Source: Verrucomicrobiota bacterium (lineage in GTDB: Bacteria; Verrucomicrobiota; Verrucomicrobiia; Opitutales; UBA953). Taken from it: a stretch of 64,000 bases of DNA. Of the stretch, positions 26,458 to 36,610 are shown piece by piece. The stretch lies in contig JAURLX010000010.1 of NCBI GenBank assembly GCA_030830965.1, positions 1 through 64,000 on the forward strand. Reading direction: 5' to 3'. The notes below the pieces were generated by a model. That model searched no databases. It saw nothing but the letters and a program-made list of their open reading frames with translations, and had not been told where the DNA came from. Within the stretch, counting starts at the first letter, position 1, and every line of letters starts with the position of its first letter. Position numbers and translations under genes: made by a program.

Positions 26458-28471
26458 GGTTGAAAAGCTCGTCAGCGCCCTGATAGTGGATGATCGCCTC
26501 GCCCACCGCCGCGGCGTCCGGAGAGGCCACCGGCGTCAGCCCGCCCGTCGCGAGGTCGGCCTTGTACTGCACCGCCTGACGTACCGGTTTCAGCACAGTC
26601 AGGAGGCCGTCCGGACGGAGCACGGCGACCTTCTGGTAGTTGCTGATGAAGGCGCGGGGACGGAAGGAAGGGGCCAGCGCGTCGCTGCCGACGAAGCGCG
26701 AGAGATATTCCACGCCGAGCAGGCCGAGGACCGTCGGAGCCACGTCGATTTGGCTCATCATTGTGTCGAACTTGCGCGGGGCGATGTTGCCCGGCGACCA
26801 GATGAAGAGCGGAATCTCGTATTTCCGGACCTCGAGCTCGCGCTTGCCGGCGACGGAAGCGCAGTGGTCGGCCACGATCACGAAGACCGTGTCCTTGAAC
26901 CAGGGCTTGGCCTGCGCGGCCCGGAGGAAGGCGCCGATCGCGTAATCGGTGTACGCCACCCCGCCCTCGCGGTTGGCAAGCTTCGGGTCGATCCTGCCCG
27001 CCGGCCAGGTGTAGGGACGGTGGTTGGAGGTCGACATCACGAAATGATGGAACGGCTTGCCGGCCGCATGGGCCTTGTCGGCCTCCTCCAGCGACCAGCC
27101 GAAAGCATCCTCATCGCAGGCGCCCCAGGCGTTGGCGAAGGTCGGCTGCTTGCCGGCCGCCAGCTGGCGCGGGAGATCGACGACCTGGTAGCCGTTGGCC
27201 CCGAAAAAGTAGTTCATGTTATCGAAGAAACCGTCGCCGCCGTAGATGAAGGCCGTGTCGTAGCCCTGCGTGCGGAGCACGGAACCGAGGGTGGTCAGGT
27301 TTTCGCAACCCTTGCGGCGCAGGACGGACTGGCCCGGGATCGGCGGGATCGACAGCGCGAGCGCCTCCATGCCGCGCACAGTGCGCGTGCCGCCGGCGTA
27401 GCAACGGGAGAACCAGAGCGACTCGCGCGCGATGCGGTCGAGGTTCGGCGTGAGATTCTTGGCGGTGTAATCAGGCGAGCCGTAGCAGCCCAGGAACTCG
27501 GCGCTCAGGCTCTCGATCGTGATCTGGATGACGTTGAGGCGACGGACGGACGCGGACGGCCGGATGCGCCGCGTGATGTCGTTCTGGTCGGCGTTCGTCG
27601 GCGCGCCGCCTTGGGCGAGCAGCGTCGCGCGCAGTTTGGCGACGGCGTCGGGAACCGACGGGTAGAAACGCTTCCACTCGAGCTGGTTGGCCCAGAAGGC
27701 CGCCAGGAAGGCGTATTCGCCGTTCTTCGCGAGCTCGGTGTCGTAGCTGTTGTCCCAGCCCGGATGCAGATCGCCCATGTGGCGCAAGCCGGCCGTAAGA
27801 CGCTCGCCAACGGAAGTATGGGCGGTCGAGGCGGCCTTGAGGTCCCATCGGCCGACGAGATAGGCGGCGAGCAGGATGGCGAGCAAGGGCGCGAGCAGCG
27901 CGACGAAGTCACGCCAGCGGGGCGCGGCGTCGGCGACGGCTCCCTCCTCCCAGGCGCGCACGAAACCCAGGCGACGCCAGAGCAGGAAGAGGCCCGCCGC
28001 GACGGCGAGCACGATGACGGCGATCAGCGGAAGGTTGTAGGACTCCTGGATGTTCTTCACCACCTCGGTCGTGTAGACGAGGTAGTCGACCGCGATGAAG
28101 TTGAAGCGGACGCCGAACTCCTCCCAGAAGAGAATCTCGGAGACCTTCCAGAACGTGAAGAGGAATGCGCCGAACAGCCAGGCGCCGCGCAGCGGCAGGC
28201 GGAGCCAGCGCAAGGCAGACCAGCCCGCCGGCCAGATCGCGCCGAGCAAGCCCATCGGCAAGGTCAGGAACCACGCCATGAAAACGTCGAAGAGCAGGCC
28301 GACGAACAAGGCCGCGAACGTCGCCACGCCCCAGGAGACCTCCCCGGCGACGGCCGCCAACAGGCCCAGACGGAGCAGGAAGCCCATCAGGACGTAGCTC
28401 AGGGCCAGAAGCAAGGTGCCACCCTGGCGCGAGGACAAGGCCCTGTGAAATCTCTCCTTCACGCCGAACAT
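26429..28471 (-). CDS. LtaS-like sulfatase-fold phospho-transferase
   Basis: 680-residue inner-membrane enzyme with five N-terminal helices (to about residue 220) and an extracytoplasmic alkaline-phosphatase-fold domain. VIQITIESLSAEFLG gives the first metal Glu. GGTRTVRGMEALALS carries the catalytic Thr position of LtaS/EptA-type transferases. IYGGDGFFDNM, TSNHRPYTWP and IVADHCASVAG supply the remaining metal ligands. LtaS proteins move phosphoglycerol from phosphatidylglycerol; in a Gram-negative cell the acceptor could be a periplasmic glucan or lipopolysaccharide. It is followed by a PAP2 phosphatase and preceded by yidD. TTAATA lies 36 bp before the ATG. Confidence 0.85.
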   Translation of the reverse strand: MFGVKERFHRALSSRQGGTLLLALSYVLMGFLLRLGLLAAVAGEVSWGVATFAALFVGLLFDVFMAWFLTLPMGLLGAIWPAGWSALRWLRLPLRGAWLFGAFLFTFWKVSEILFWEEFGVRFNFIAVDYLVYTTEVVKNIQESYNLPLIAVIVLAVAAGLFLLWRRLGFVRAWEEGAVADAAPRWRDFVALLAPLLAILLAAYLVGRWDLKAASTAHTSVGERLTAGLRHMGDLHPGWDNSYDTELAKNGEYAFLAAFWANQLEWKRFYPSVPDAVAKLRATLLAQGGAPTNADQNDITRRIRPSASVRRLNVIQITIESLSAEFLGCYGSPDYTAKNLTPNLDRIARESLWFSRCYAGGTRTVRGMEALALSIPPIPGQSVLRRKGCENLTTLGSVLRTQGYDTAFIYGGDGFFDNMNYFFGANGYQVVDLPRQLAAGKQPTFANAWGACDEDAFGWSLEEADKAHAAGKPFHHFVMSTSNHRPYTWPAGRIDPKLANREGGVAYTDYAIGAFLRAAQAKPWFKDTVFVIVADHCASVAGKRELEVRKYEIPLFIWSPGNIAPRKFDTMMSQIDVAPTVLGLLGVEYLSRFVGSDALAPSFRPRAFISNYQKVAVLRPDGLLTVLKPVRQAVQYKADLATGGLTPVASPDAAAVGEAIIHYQGADELFNHGGLQNPAR

Positions 28472-28523
28472 CAGAGCGAAATCCCGCCCGCTGCGGCGAG
28501 CCTATTAAGCGAGGACGGAGGCG

Positions 28524-28775
28524 TCATCGTTCAGGCACCTCGTCGACGCCGGAGCCGCCCCACGGATGACAGCGACAGATGCGGCGCAATCCGAGCCAGC
28601 CGCCCCTGAGCAGCCCGAACCGCGAGAGCGCGGTGGCCATGTAGCGCGAGCAGGTGGGATGATAACGGCAGCCGGACCCGGGGATGAGATGGAGCGGACG
28701 CGAAAGGAACCGCTGGTAGAATCGCACGAGCCCGAGGGCCAGCCGGACCGGCCACGATGGGCGCGGCCCGGTCAT
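28524..28775 (-). CDS. yidD: Membrane protein insertion efficiency factor YidD
   Basis: 83-residue protein that helps YidC insert membrane proteins. The signature [15 protein letters not shown] matches the YidD core (usually CR..PTCS.YA), and [18 protein letters not shown] matches the C-terminal block. A short amphipathic N-terminus ([14 protein letters not shown]) would hold it on the inner membrane surface. Its ATG overlaps the rnpA stop (ATGA). In most bacteria yidC would be next; here an LtaS-like gene is. Confidence 0.93.
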   Translation of the reverse strand: MTGPRPSWPVRLALGLVRFYQRFLSRPLHLIPGSGCRYHPTCSRYMATALSRFGLLRGGWLGLRRICRCHPWGGSGVDEVPER

Positions 28776-29128
28776 GCGGAGGGGCCAGAGGCGGTGATTC
28801 GGGCGGCGGCCGCGGCGTAGACTCTGCGCAGATCGGCAAGCGGACGTCTCAGCATCCCTGACCGGACCACCAGCACCACCTCCCACCCGGCCGGAAAGGC
28901 GGCGGGATCGGTCCGGAACAGTTCGCGGGAAAGGCGCTTGGCCCGGTTTCGGTCGACCGCCAGCGGCAGGCTCTTCTTCGCCGCGATGACCGCGAAGCGG
29001 GCGGGCGCACCTGCGGCGGACTTCCGACAGTTGAGCAGGAAGGCCCCGCAATCGACGCGGGAGCCCTCCTTGCGCAGGCGGCAGAATTCGTCCGAGGCGC
29101 GAATCCGGCGCTCCCGCGGGAGACGCAT
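28772..29128 (-). CDS. rnpA: Ribonuclease P protein component
   Basis: 118-residue protein subunit of RNase P, which removes the 5' leader of tRNA precursors. [18 protein letters not shown] at the N-terminus and the RNR motif in [16 protein letters not shown] are the family hallmarks; [10 protein letters not shown] follows. The ATG at 29128 fits the usual length and lies 5 bp after the rpmH stop. The rpmH-rnpA-yidD order is the conserved one. Confidence 0.93.
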   Translation of the reverse strand: MRLPRERRIRASDEFCRLRKEGSRVDCGAFLLNCRKSAAGAPARFAVIAAKKSLPLAVDRNRAKRLSRELFRTDPAAFPAGWEVVLVVRSGMLRRPLADLRRVYAAAAARITASGPSA

Positions 29129-29133
29129 CGCCC

Positions 29134-29271
29134 TCAGGACGCGCCGAGCCGCTTGCGTCCCACGCGACGGCGGTTGGCGAGCACCTTGCGGCCGCCACGA
29201 GTCTTGGAACGAGCGCGGAAGCCGCACTTACGGGCGCGGGCGATCTTGGACGGGCGGTAGGTAGGCTGCAT
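29134..29271 (-). CDS. rpmH: 50S ribosomal protein L34
   Basis: A 45-residue, highly basic protein read directly from the minus strand: [18 protein letters not shown], then the conserved [19 protein letters not shown] and LGAS. This is ribosomal protein L34 with its typical TYRPS start and [13 protein letters not shown] core. It is the first gene of the rpmH-rnpA-yidD operon. A TTGACA promoter lies about 40 bp upstream. No Shine-Dalgarno sequence is present. Confidence 0.96.
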   Translation of the reverse strand: MQPTYRPSKIARARKCGFRARSKTRGGRKVLANRRRVGRKRLGAS

Positions 29272-29285
29272 ATTTTCGAAAAACA

Positions 29286-29314
29286 AGGCAACGGAGCCCC
29301 TCCGAGGCTGTCAA
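29286..29314 (-). promoter_or_regulatory. Promoter of rpmH operon
   Basis: On the minus strand a perfect -35 TTGACA (29314-29309), 17 bp spacer and TTGCCT (29291-29286). The spacer holds an inverted repeat CGGAG-GGG-CTCCG (29304-29292). The predicted leader is only about 8 nt. Confidence 0.55.
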
Positions 29315-29331
29315 GCCCCGTGCTTCCCGGC

Positions 29332-29358
29332 TTGGCAGGGCCGGACAGGGGGTAAAGA
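29332..29358 (+). promoter_or_regulatory. Promoter of the LOG/cutA pair
   Basis: TTGGCA (29332-29337) and TAAAGA (29353-29358) are 15 bp apart, ending 7 nt before the ATG at 29366. Confidence 0.4.
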
Positions 29359-29365
29359 TGCCCCC

Positions 29366-30226
29366 ATGGAGCCGGCCAAAGGAAACCAGAGGCCCACGCC
29401 GCCCCGGGCCTACCTGAACGCTGAATTCATGCTCAGTCCCCAGGCCCGCACCCTGCGCGTCATGGCCGAGATGGTGGAGCCCCACCTGCGGTTCAAGAAG
29501 AACGGGGTGCGCAACACGGTGGTCATGTTCGGCTCCGCGCGCACGCTGCCCCGCGCTCGGGCCGAGGCCGAGCTCGCCGCCGCGCGGGAGGCCGCCCGGC
29601 TGGGCACCTGCGACGGCAACGAATGCGCCGCGCGCCTGCGGGTCGCCGAACTGGCGCTGCGCAGCTCCGCCTACTACGAGGCCTGCCGCGAGCTGGCCCA
29701 CGAGATGACCCGCTGGTCCATGGGCCTGCCCGAATGGCAGCGTTTCCTGATCTGCTCCGGCGGGGGGCCGGGCATCATGGAGGCGGCGAACCGCGGCGCG
29801 CACGAGGCGGGCGGACGCTCCGTCGGCCTCGGCATCGCCCTGCCCTTCGAGCAGAGCCACAACCCATACATCACCGAGGGGCTCGACCTCGAGTTCCACT
29901 ACTTCTTCGTCCGCAAGTACTGGTTTCTCTACCTGGCCAAGGCGCTCGTGGCCTTCCCCGGCGGCTTCGGCACCTTCGACGAGCTCTTCGAGATGCTCAC
30001 CCTCATCCAGACGGGCAAGACGAAGAAGAAATTCCCCATCCTGCTCTTCGGGTCGCCCTTCTGGAAACGCGTCATGGACCTCGAGGTCATGCAGGAGTGG
30101 GGCATGGTCTCGCCGGAGGATCGCGACCTCTACGTGCATGTCGACTCGGTCAAGGAGGCGCGCGACCTACTGGTCAGCATCATCACCGAGAAGTACCTTT
30201 CGGACGCGGACCAAGGACATGACTGA
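29366..30226 (+). CDS. LOG-family / TIGR00730-like nucleotide-binding protein
   Basis: 286-residue Rossmann-type protein of the LOG/lysine-decarboxylase-like family. Both signature blocks are present: [19 protein letters not shown] and [19 protein letters not shown]. Some family members are cytokinin riboside 5'-monophosphate phosphoribohydrolases, others PpnN nucleosidases that degrade nucleotides. This one has an extra N-terminal helical part of about 50 residues and the longer layout typical of a bacterial subfamily, so a nucleotide hydrolase is more likely than a decarboxylase. It overlaps cutA by 8 bp. Confidence 0.87.
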   Translation: MEPAKGNQRPTPPRAYLNAEFMLSPQARTLRVMAEMVEPHLRFKKNGVRNTVVMFGSARTLPRARAEAELAAAREAARLGTCDGNECAARLRVAELALRSSAYYEACRELAHEMTRWSMGLPEWQRFLICSGGGPGIMEAANRGAHEAGGRSVGLGIALPFEQSHNPYITEGLDLEFHYFFVRKYWFLYLAKALVAFPGGFGTFDELFEMLTLIQTGKTKKKFPILLFGSPFWKRVMDLEVMQEWGMVSPEDRDLYVHVDSVKEARDLLVSIITEKYLSDADQGHD

Positions 30227-30533
30227 AGTCCGGATCGCCTTCACCACCCTTCCCTCCCGCGAGGAGGCCGACCGGCTGGCCGCCGAGTCGGTCGCGGCCG
30301 GACTGGCCGCCTGCGCCCAGGTCGAGGGCCCGATCCGCTCCCACTTCACCTGGGAGGGCCGCGCCGAAAGCGAGGAGGAGCACCGCGTCACCTTCAAGTT
30401 CGCGGCCGCCAAGGAGCGCGACCTCGAGAGCTGGGTGCACGCAAGGCACCCCTACGCCGTGCCGCAGTGGCTGACCTTCGCCGCCGACCACGTCTCGCCC
30501 GCCTACCGCGCCTGGATCGGGGGCGTGCGCTGA
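30219..30533 (+). CDS. cutA: CutA-like protein
   Basis: 104-residue trimeric ferredoxin-like fold protein first linked to divalent metal (copper) tolerance. The strands IAFTTLPSREEADRLAAESV, LAACAQVEGPIRSHFTWEG and HPYAVPQWLTFAAD follow the CutA order (TT.P....A..LA, L.ACVN, YEVPE). The usual E in VPE is Q here. The ATG at 30219 overlaps the previous stop. Confidence 0.9.
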   Translation: MTEVRIAFTTLPSREEADRLAAESVAAGLAACAQVEGPIRSHFTWEGRAESEEEHRVTFKFAAAKERDLESWVHARHPYAVPQWLTFAADHVSPAYRAWIGGVR

Positions 30534-30539
30534 CCCAGG

Positions 30540-31112
30540 ATGGACCCGACGCTCGCCGCGACCCTCTACTGCCTGCTGGCGGGCGGAGTGCTGCTCGGGT
30601 GGCTGCGGGAGCGGGCAGCCCGGACGACGACGGGCGCCGGCGAAGGCTTCTGGCCGGGCACCACCTCCGCGCCCGCCGCGGCGCACTTCGCGGCCGCCGC
30701 GGCGACGCTGCTCATCACCGTGGCCGAGTCGGTGGTCGAGATACGCGCGGACGTCTCCCAAAGCCAGTCGGTGCTCACGGGCCTCTCCCTCCTCGCGCTG
30801 CTCGCGGCGGCGATCATCGAGGAGGTGGTCTTCCGCGGCTTCGCCGCGCCCGCCTGGCTCGCCGGCGGCCGGCTGCTCACGGTCATCGTGGCCGGCTCGA
30901 CGGTCTTCGCGCTCGTGCACGGCTTCGACCTCGGCACCGTACACGGCCGCGTCAGCCTCGCCTTCGCCTTCGTGACCTCGCTCGGCCTCTACGTGGCGCG
31001 GTTCAATCCCTTGAACCCCGGACGCTCGCTGACGCCCTGCTTTACGGCCCATATCGTGCGTAATCTCGCCGTCTTTGGCATCAAGTGGGCGCAGGGTTTC
31101 GTGACCTGGTGA
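30540..31112 (+). CDS. CPBP-family intramembrane metalloprotease
   Basis: 190 residues, about five membrane helices. The motifs of the Abi/CAAX protease family are visible: EEVVFRGF (Glu-Glu pair and Arg), FALVHGFDLGTVH (His) and FTAHIVRNLAVF (His, Asn). These should form a zinc-type site in the membrane. Substrates are unknown; members cleave prenylated proteins or process peptides in immunity. It follows cutA by 6 bp, probably in the same transcript. Confidence 0.85.
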   Translation: MDPTLAATLYCLLAGGVLLGWLRERAARTTTGAGEGFWPGTTSAPAAAHFAAAAATLLITVAESVVEIRADVSQSQSVLTGLSLLALLAAAIIEEVVFRGFAAPAWLAGGRLLTVIVAGSTVFALVHGFDLGTVHGRVSLAFAFVTSLGLYVARFNPLNPGRSLTPCFTAHIVRNLAVFGIKWAQGFVTW

Positions 31113-31141
31113 CAAAAGCCGGCGCCTTGGCCGCTTGGGAC

Positions 31142-31169
31142 TTGTCGCTGCGTCGGGCGACAAATAAGG
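31142..31169 (+). promoter_or_regulatory. Promoter with inverted repeat before the GH109-like genes
   Basis: TTGTCG at 31142 lies 35 bp before the ATG at 31177, and an AATAAG stretch is at 31163-31168. TTGTCGC (31142-31148) and GCGACAA (31157-31163) form a 7 bp inverted repeat over the -35 box, a possible operator. A consensus-like AAGGAGGA sits at 31167-31174, so this gene may also have a true ribosome binding site. Confidence 0.4.
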
Positions 31170-31176
31170 AGGATGC

Positions 31177-32625
31177 ATGGATCGCCCCGTCCATACCTCG
31201 CGCCGCGACTTCCTGAGGCTGGCACCCTTCGCCGCGCTCGGCGCAGCGGCCGACGCGGCGCCCGACCCGCGCAGAATCCTGCAGGGCGGACGGTCCGCGG
31301 AGACCGGCGCCACGCCCCCCCGCCCGGCCGGCAGCCGCCCCGTCTGGGACCTGACCACCGAGCCGATCGAGAAGGTACGGGTCGGCATCATCGGCCTCAA
31401 CCGGGGCCGCGCCCACGTGAACTCCTGCGTCTCCCTGCCCTGGGTCGAGATCAAGGCGCTCTGCGACATCAAGGACGACGTCGCCCGCGCGCAGGCCGAG
31501 GTGGTGCGCAAAAAGACGGGCAAGTCCCCCGACCTTTACACGGGCTCGGAGGACGCGTGGGAGCGGATGGTCGCGCGCGAGGACATCGACGTCGTCTACA
31601 TCGCCACCCCTTGGGAATGGCACACGCCCATGGCCGTGCGCGCGATGGAGCTCGGCAAGCACGCGTTCGTCGAGGTCAACTGCGGGGTCTCGGTGAAGGA
31701 GTGCTGGGAGCTCGTCGACGCCTCCGAGAAGCACCGCCGCCACTGCCCCATCCTGGAGAACTGCGCCTACGGCGAGGAGGAACTCTTCGTGCGGCGGATG
31801 TCCGCGGAGGGACTCTTCGGCGACCTGAAGCACGCCGAAGGAGCTTACATCCACGACCAGCGCGGGACCGCGCCCGACGGCACGTTCATGCGTCCGCAGC
31901 GGGACTGGCGGCGCAAGTACCACACCCTCATCGACGGGAACCCCTACCCGACCCACGCCATCGGCCCGCTCGCGACCTACCTCGGACTCGGCAGGGGTGA
32001 CGTCATGACGCGGGCCGTCTCGGTCTCCTCGCCTGAAATCGGCCTTTCGCAACTGCGGGAAAAGGCGGGCGCCGACCGGGCCCGCACGGCGGACGAACGC
32101 TACACCTGCGGCGACATGAACACGACGCTGATCAAGACCGCGCTGGGCCGCTCCATCGTCATCCAGCACGACAACACCTCGCCGCGCCCCTACTCCCGCG
32201 GCAACGCCCTCTGCGGCACCGAAGCCACCTTCTTCGGCTACCCCGCCCGCCTCGCCATCGACTCAGGCAACCGTCACCCGCTGCTCGACCCGAAGGAGAA
32301 ACGGAGCAGCCATGCCTGGACCTACGAAGGGGACAGGCTGAAGAAGTTCATGCAGGCCCATCCGCACCCGCTCGTGAAACTGGCCGGAGAGGACGCGAAG
32401 AAGGTCGGCGGGCACGGCGGCATGGACCATCTGATGAACTTCCGCCTCCTCGACTGCGTGCGGCGAGGGCTGACGCCCGACCTGACGGTGTATGACGCCG
32501 CCGCCTGGTCTTGCCTGCTCGAGGTCTCGCACCTGTCCGTCGCCTCCGGCAGCATGCCGGTCGAGGTCCCCGACTTCACCCGCGGCGGCTGGAAGACCCT
32601 GGGCCCCCTGCCTCTCATCACCTGA
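31177..32625 (+). CDS. GH109-like Gfo/Idh/MocA-fold glycosidase, Tat-exported (copy 1)
   Basis: 482 residues with a twin-arginine signal (SRRDFLRLA), so it is exported folded with its nucleotide. The NAD-binding Rossmann start is VRVGIIGLNRGRAHVNS, with VYIATPWEWHTPM. The later blocks LENCAYGEEELFV, NPYPTHAIGPLATYLGLG, CGDMNTTLIKT and VIQHDNTSPRPYS are those of family GH109, NAD-dependent retaining enzymes such as alpha-N-acetylgalactosaminidase. The PTH His is the proposed acid/base. Ordinary sugar dehydrogenase activity remains possible. A paralogue follows 7 bp downstream. Confidence 0.82.
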   Translation: MDRPVHTSRRDFLRLAPFAALGAAADAAPDPRRILQGGRSAETGATPPRPAGSRPVWDLTTEPIEKVRVGIIGLNRGRAHVNSCVSLPWVEIKALCDIKDDVARAQAEVVRKKTGKSPDLYTGSEDAWERMVAREDIDVVYIATPWEWHTPMAVRAMELGKHAFVEVNCGVSVKECWELVDASEKHRRHCPILENCAYGEEELFVRRMSAEGLFGDLKHAEGAYIHDQRGTAPDGTFMRPQRDWRRKYHTLIDGNPYPTHAIGPLATYLGLGRGDVMTRAVSVSSPEIGLSQLREKAGADRARTADERYTCGDMNTTLIKTALGRSIVIQHDNTSPRPYSRGNALCGTEATFFGYPARLAIDSGNRHPLLDPKEKRSSHAWTYEGDRLKKFMQAHPHPLVKLAGEDAKKVGGHGGMDHLMNFRLLDCVRRGLTPDLTVYDAAAWSCLLEVSHLSVASGSMPVEVPDFTRGGWKTLGPLPLIT

Positions 32626-32632
32626 CCCCTCC

Positions 32633-34087
32633 ATGAACCCCCAAGCATCCACCAACCGCCGCGACTTCCTGAAGCTGGGCGCCCTCGGCGCCGCAGCACT
32701 CGGCCTCAAAGCCACGTCCGCCGAAGCCGGCCCCGACCCCAAGGCGCTGAAACTCCTCGGCTCCCAGGAGATCGGCGCCACCCGTCCCCGCCCGGCGGGG
32801 AACAGGCCCGTCTGGGACCTGTCCACCAAGCCCCTCGAGAAGGTGCGCTGCGGCTACATCGGCCTCAATCGCGGGCGCGGCCACGTCAACTCCGCCGCCA
32901 ACATCCCCTTCGCCGAGGTCGTGGCCGTCTGCGACATCGTCGAGCAGCGGGCCAAGGGCGCGGCCGAGAGCGTGAGGAAGAAGACCGGCAAGGAGCCCGC
33001 CGTCTACTTCGGCGACGAAAACGCCTGGGAGAAGCTGGTGGCCCGGGACGACATCGACGTCGTCTTCATCGCCACCCCCTGGGAATGGCACGTGCCGATG
33101 GCCCTCAAGGCGATGGAGATGGGCAAGCACGCCTTCGTCGAGGTCTCGGCGGCCGTCACCGTGGACGAGTGCTGGCAGCTGGTCGACGCCTCGGAGAAAC
33201 ACCAGCGTCACTGCTCCATCCTGGAGAACTGCTGCTACGGCGAGGAGGAGCTCTTCGTCCTGCACATGGCCCGCCAGGGCCTCTTCGGCGAACTCAAGCA
33301 CGCCGAGTGCGCCTACATTCACGACCTCGGCAAGGGCGTGCTCTGGGCCCTGGGCAGCGAGGGCGACTGGCGCCGCAACTACCACACGTTCATGGACGGC
33401 AACCTCTACCCGACCCACGGCCTGGGGCCGGTGGCGCAGTACCTCGGCATCGGCCGCGGGGACGCCTTCAAGTTCGTGGTGTCCGTCTCTTCCCCCGAGC
33501 TGAACCTGACCCAATTCCGGGACAAGGCTCAGCCGAACAAGGGCCGTCACAAGGACGAGAAGTTCGTCTGCGGCGACATGAACACCTCGATCATCAAGAC
33601 GCAGCTCGGCCGCACCATCATGATCCAGCACGACGTCGTGAGTCCCCGCCCCTACTCGCGCATCAACGGGCTCTGCGGCACCGAGGCCACGTTCTTCGGC
33701 TATCCCGCCCGGCTCGCCATCGACGCCGGCAACAAGCACCCGCTGCTCGACCCCAAGGAGAAGCGCAACAGCCATGAATGGACCTACGAGAAGGAGAGGC
33801 TCACGAAGTTCATGCAGGCCAACCGGCATCCCCTGGTGACCAAGGTCGGCGAGCTGGCCAAGAAGGTCGGCGGCCACGGCGGCATGGACTTCATCCTCAA
33901 CTACCGGATGCTGGACTGCGTGCGGCAGGGCATCACCCCCGACATGACCGTCTACGACGCGGCCGACTGGTCGGCGATCCTCGAGCTCTCGGTCCGCTCG
34001 GTGAAGGACGGGAGCATGCCGGCCCAGTGCCCGGACTTCACCCGCGGGGGCTGGAAGAACATCAAGCCCCTCGGCATCGTCTCCTGA
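32633..34087 (+). CDS. GH109-like Gfo/Idh/MocA-fold glycosidase, Tat-exported (copy 2)
   Basis: 484 residues and clearly a paralogue of the previous gene across its whole length. The Tat signal is NRRDFLKLGALGAAAL. GYIGLNRGRGHVNSA opens the Rossmann domain. It matches GH109 members even better than copy 1: LENCCYGEEELFVLHMARQG, NLYPTHGLGPVAQYLGIG, CGDMNTSIIKT, MIQHDVVSPRPYSRI, GHGGMDFILNYR and CPDFTRGGWK. It probably removes alpha-GalNAc or a related sugar outside the cytoplasm. A terminator follows, closing a two-gene operon. Confidence 0.85.
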   Translation: MNPQASTNRRDFLKLGALGAAALGLKATSAEAGPDPKALKLLGSQEIGATRPRPAGNRPVWDLSTKPLEKVRCGYIGLNRGRGHVNSAANIPFAEVVAVCDIVEQRAKGAAESVRKKTGKEPAVYFGDENAWEKLVARDDIDVVFIATPWEWHVPMALKAMEMGKHAFVEVSAAVTVDECWQLVDASEKHQRHCSILENCCYGEEELFVLHMARQGLFGELKHAECAYIHDLGKGVLWALGSEGDWRRNYHTFMDGNLYPTHGLGPVAQYLGIGRGDAFKFVVSVSSPELNLTQFRDKAQPNKGRHKDEKFVCGDMNTSIIKTQLGRTIMIQHDVVSPRPYSRINGLCGTEATFFGYPARLAIDAGNKHPLLDPKEKRNSHEWTYEKERLTKFMQANRHPLVTKVGELAKKVGGHGGMDFILNYRMLDCVRQGITPDMTVYDAADWSAILELSVRSVKDGSMPAQCPDFTRGGWKNIKPLGIVS

Positions 34088-34107
34088 GAGCACCCGCAGG
34101 CGCCCAC

Positions 34108-34138
34108 GGACCCGGCCGCCCGGCCGGGTCCTTCGTTT
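34108..34138 (+). terminator. Terminator after the GH109-like pair
   Basis: GGACCCGGCC pairs with GGCCGGGTCC around a GCCC loop, followed by a short T-rich TTCGTTT tail. Confidence 0.7.
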
Positions 34139-34143
34139 GCGGT

Positions 34144-34173
34144 TTGCGTGGATGACTGCGGCGGGCTGAGACT
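34144..34173 (+). promoter_or_regulatory. Promoter of tsaE
   Basis: TTGCGT (34144-34149), 18 bp spacer, GAGACT (34168-34173), then 6 nt to the ATG at 34180. Confidence 0.35.
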
Positions 34174-34179
34174 GGAGCC

Positions 34180-34629
34180 ATGGGCCAGATTGCCTCGCTC
34201 GAATCCTGGAAGACAGGCCTCGTCACGCGGTCGGGCGCGGAAACCGAACAGGCCGCCGAGGCCTTCGCAGACCTGCTGCCGCCGGACACCGTGCTGTCGC
34301 TTTCCGGCGAGCTGGGCTCGGGCAAGACGACCTTCGTGCGCGGGCTGGCCCGGGGCCTCGGCTACGCGGGCGACGTGACCAGCCCCTCCTTCTCGCTCCT
34401 CAACGTGCTCGAGGGGCGGCGACGGCTGCTCCACGTCGACGCCTACCGCCTGAAGACCCCGGAAGCCTTCGACGGGCTGATGGTCTGGGACCTGGCGAAG
34501 ACCCCCTGGAACCTGGTCGTGGAGTGGCCGGAGCGCGTCGAGGGACGGCTGCCGGCGGAATCCTGGCGCATGGAGGCGGCGATGCTCCCGGATGGGGCGC
34601 ACCGCTACCGGCTCGTCCAGCCCGCCTGA
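34180..34629 (+). CDS. tsaE: tRNA threonylcarbamoyladenosine biosynthesis ATPase TsaE
   Basis: 149-residue P-loop ATPase that assists TsaB/TsaD in making t6A37 on ANN-decoding tRNAs. Walker A is SGELGSGKTTFVRGLARGL, followed by the switch block VTSPSFSLLNVLEG, LHVDAYRL and VVEWPERV, all canonical. It ends 3 bp from the convergent typA. Confidence 0.94.
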   Translation: MGQIASLESWKTGLVTRSGAETEQAAEAFADLLPPDTVLSLSGELGSGKTTFVRGLARGLGYAGDVTSPSFSLLNVLEGRRRLLHVDAYRLKTPEAFDGLMVWDLAKTPWNLVVEWPERVEGRLPAESWRMEAAMLPDGAHRYRLVQPA

Positions 34630-34632
34630 GGA

Positions 34633-36534
<1,902 letters not shown>

Positions 36535-36610
36535 CGTAAAAACGTCCTACGCATAGTAAAACCCCCCTCTGTGCAAGGGGAATAAGTCCGGCCGGACCGG
36601 CGCCGATGCC

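Noticed and set aside
26387-28609. 740-codon plus-strand frame opposite the LtaS-like gene
   Set aside because: Composition is typical of an antisense frame (Arg, Glu, Gly, Ala runs without a fold), and the minus strand encodes a full LtaS-like enzyme.
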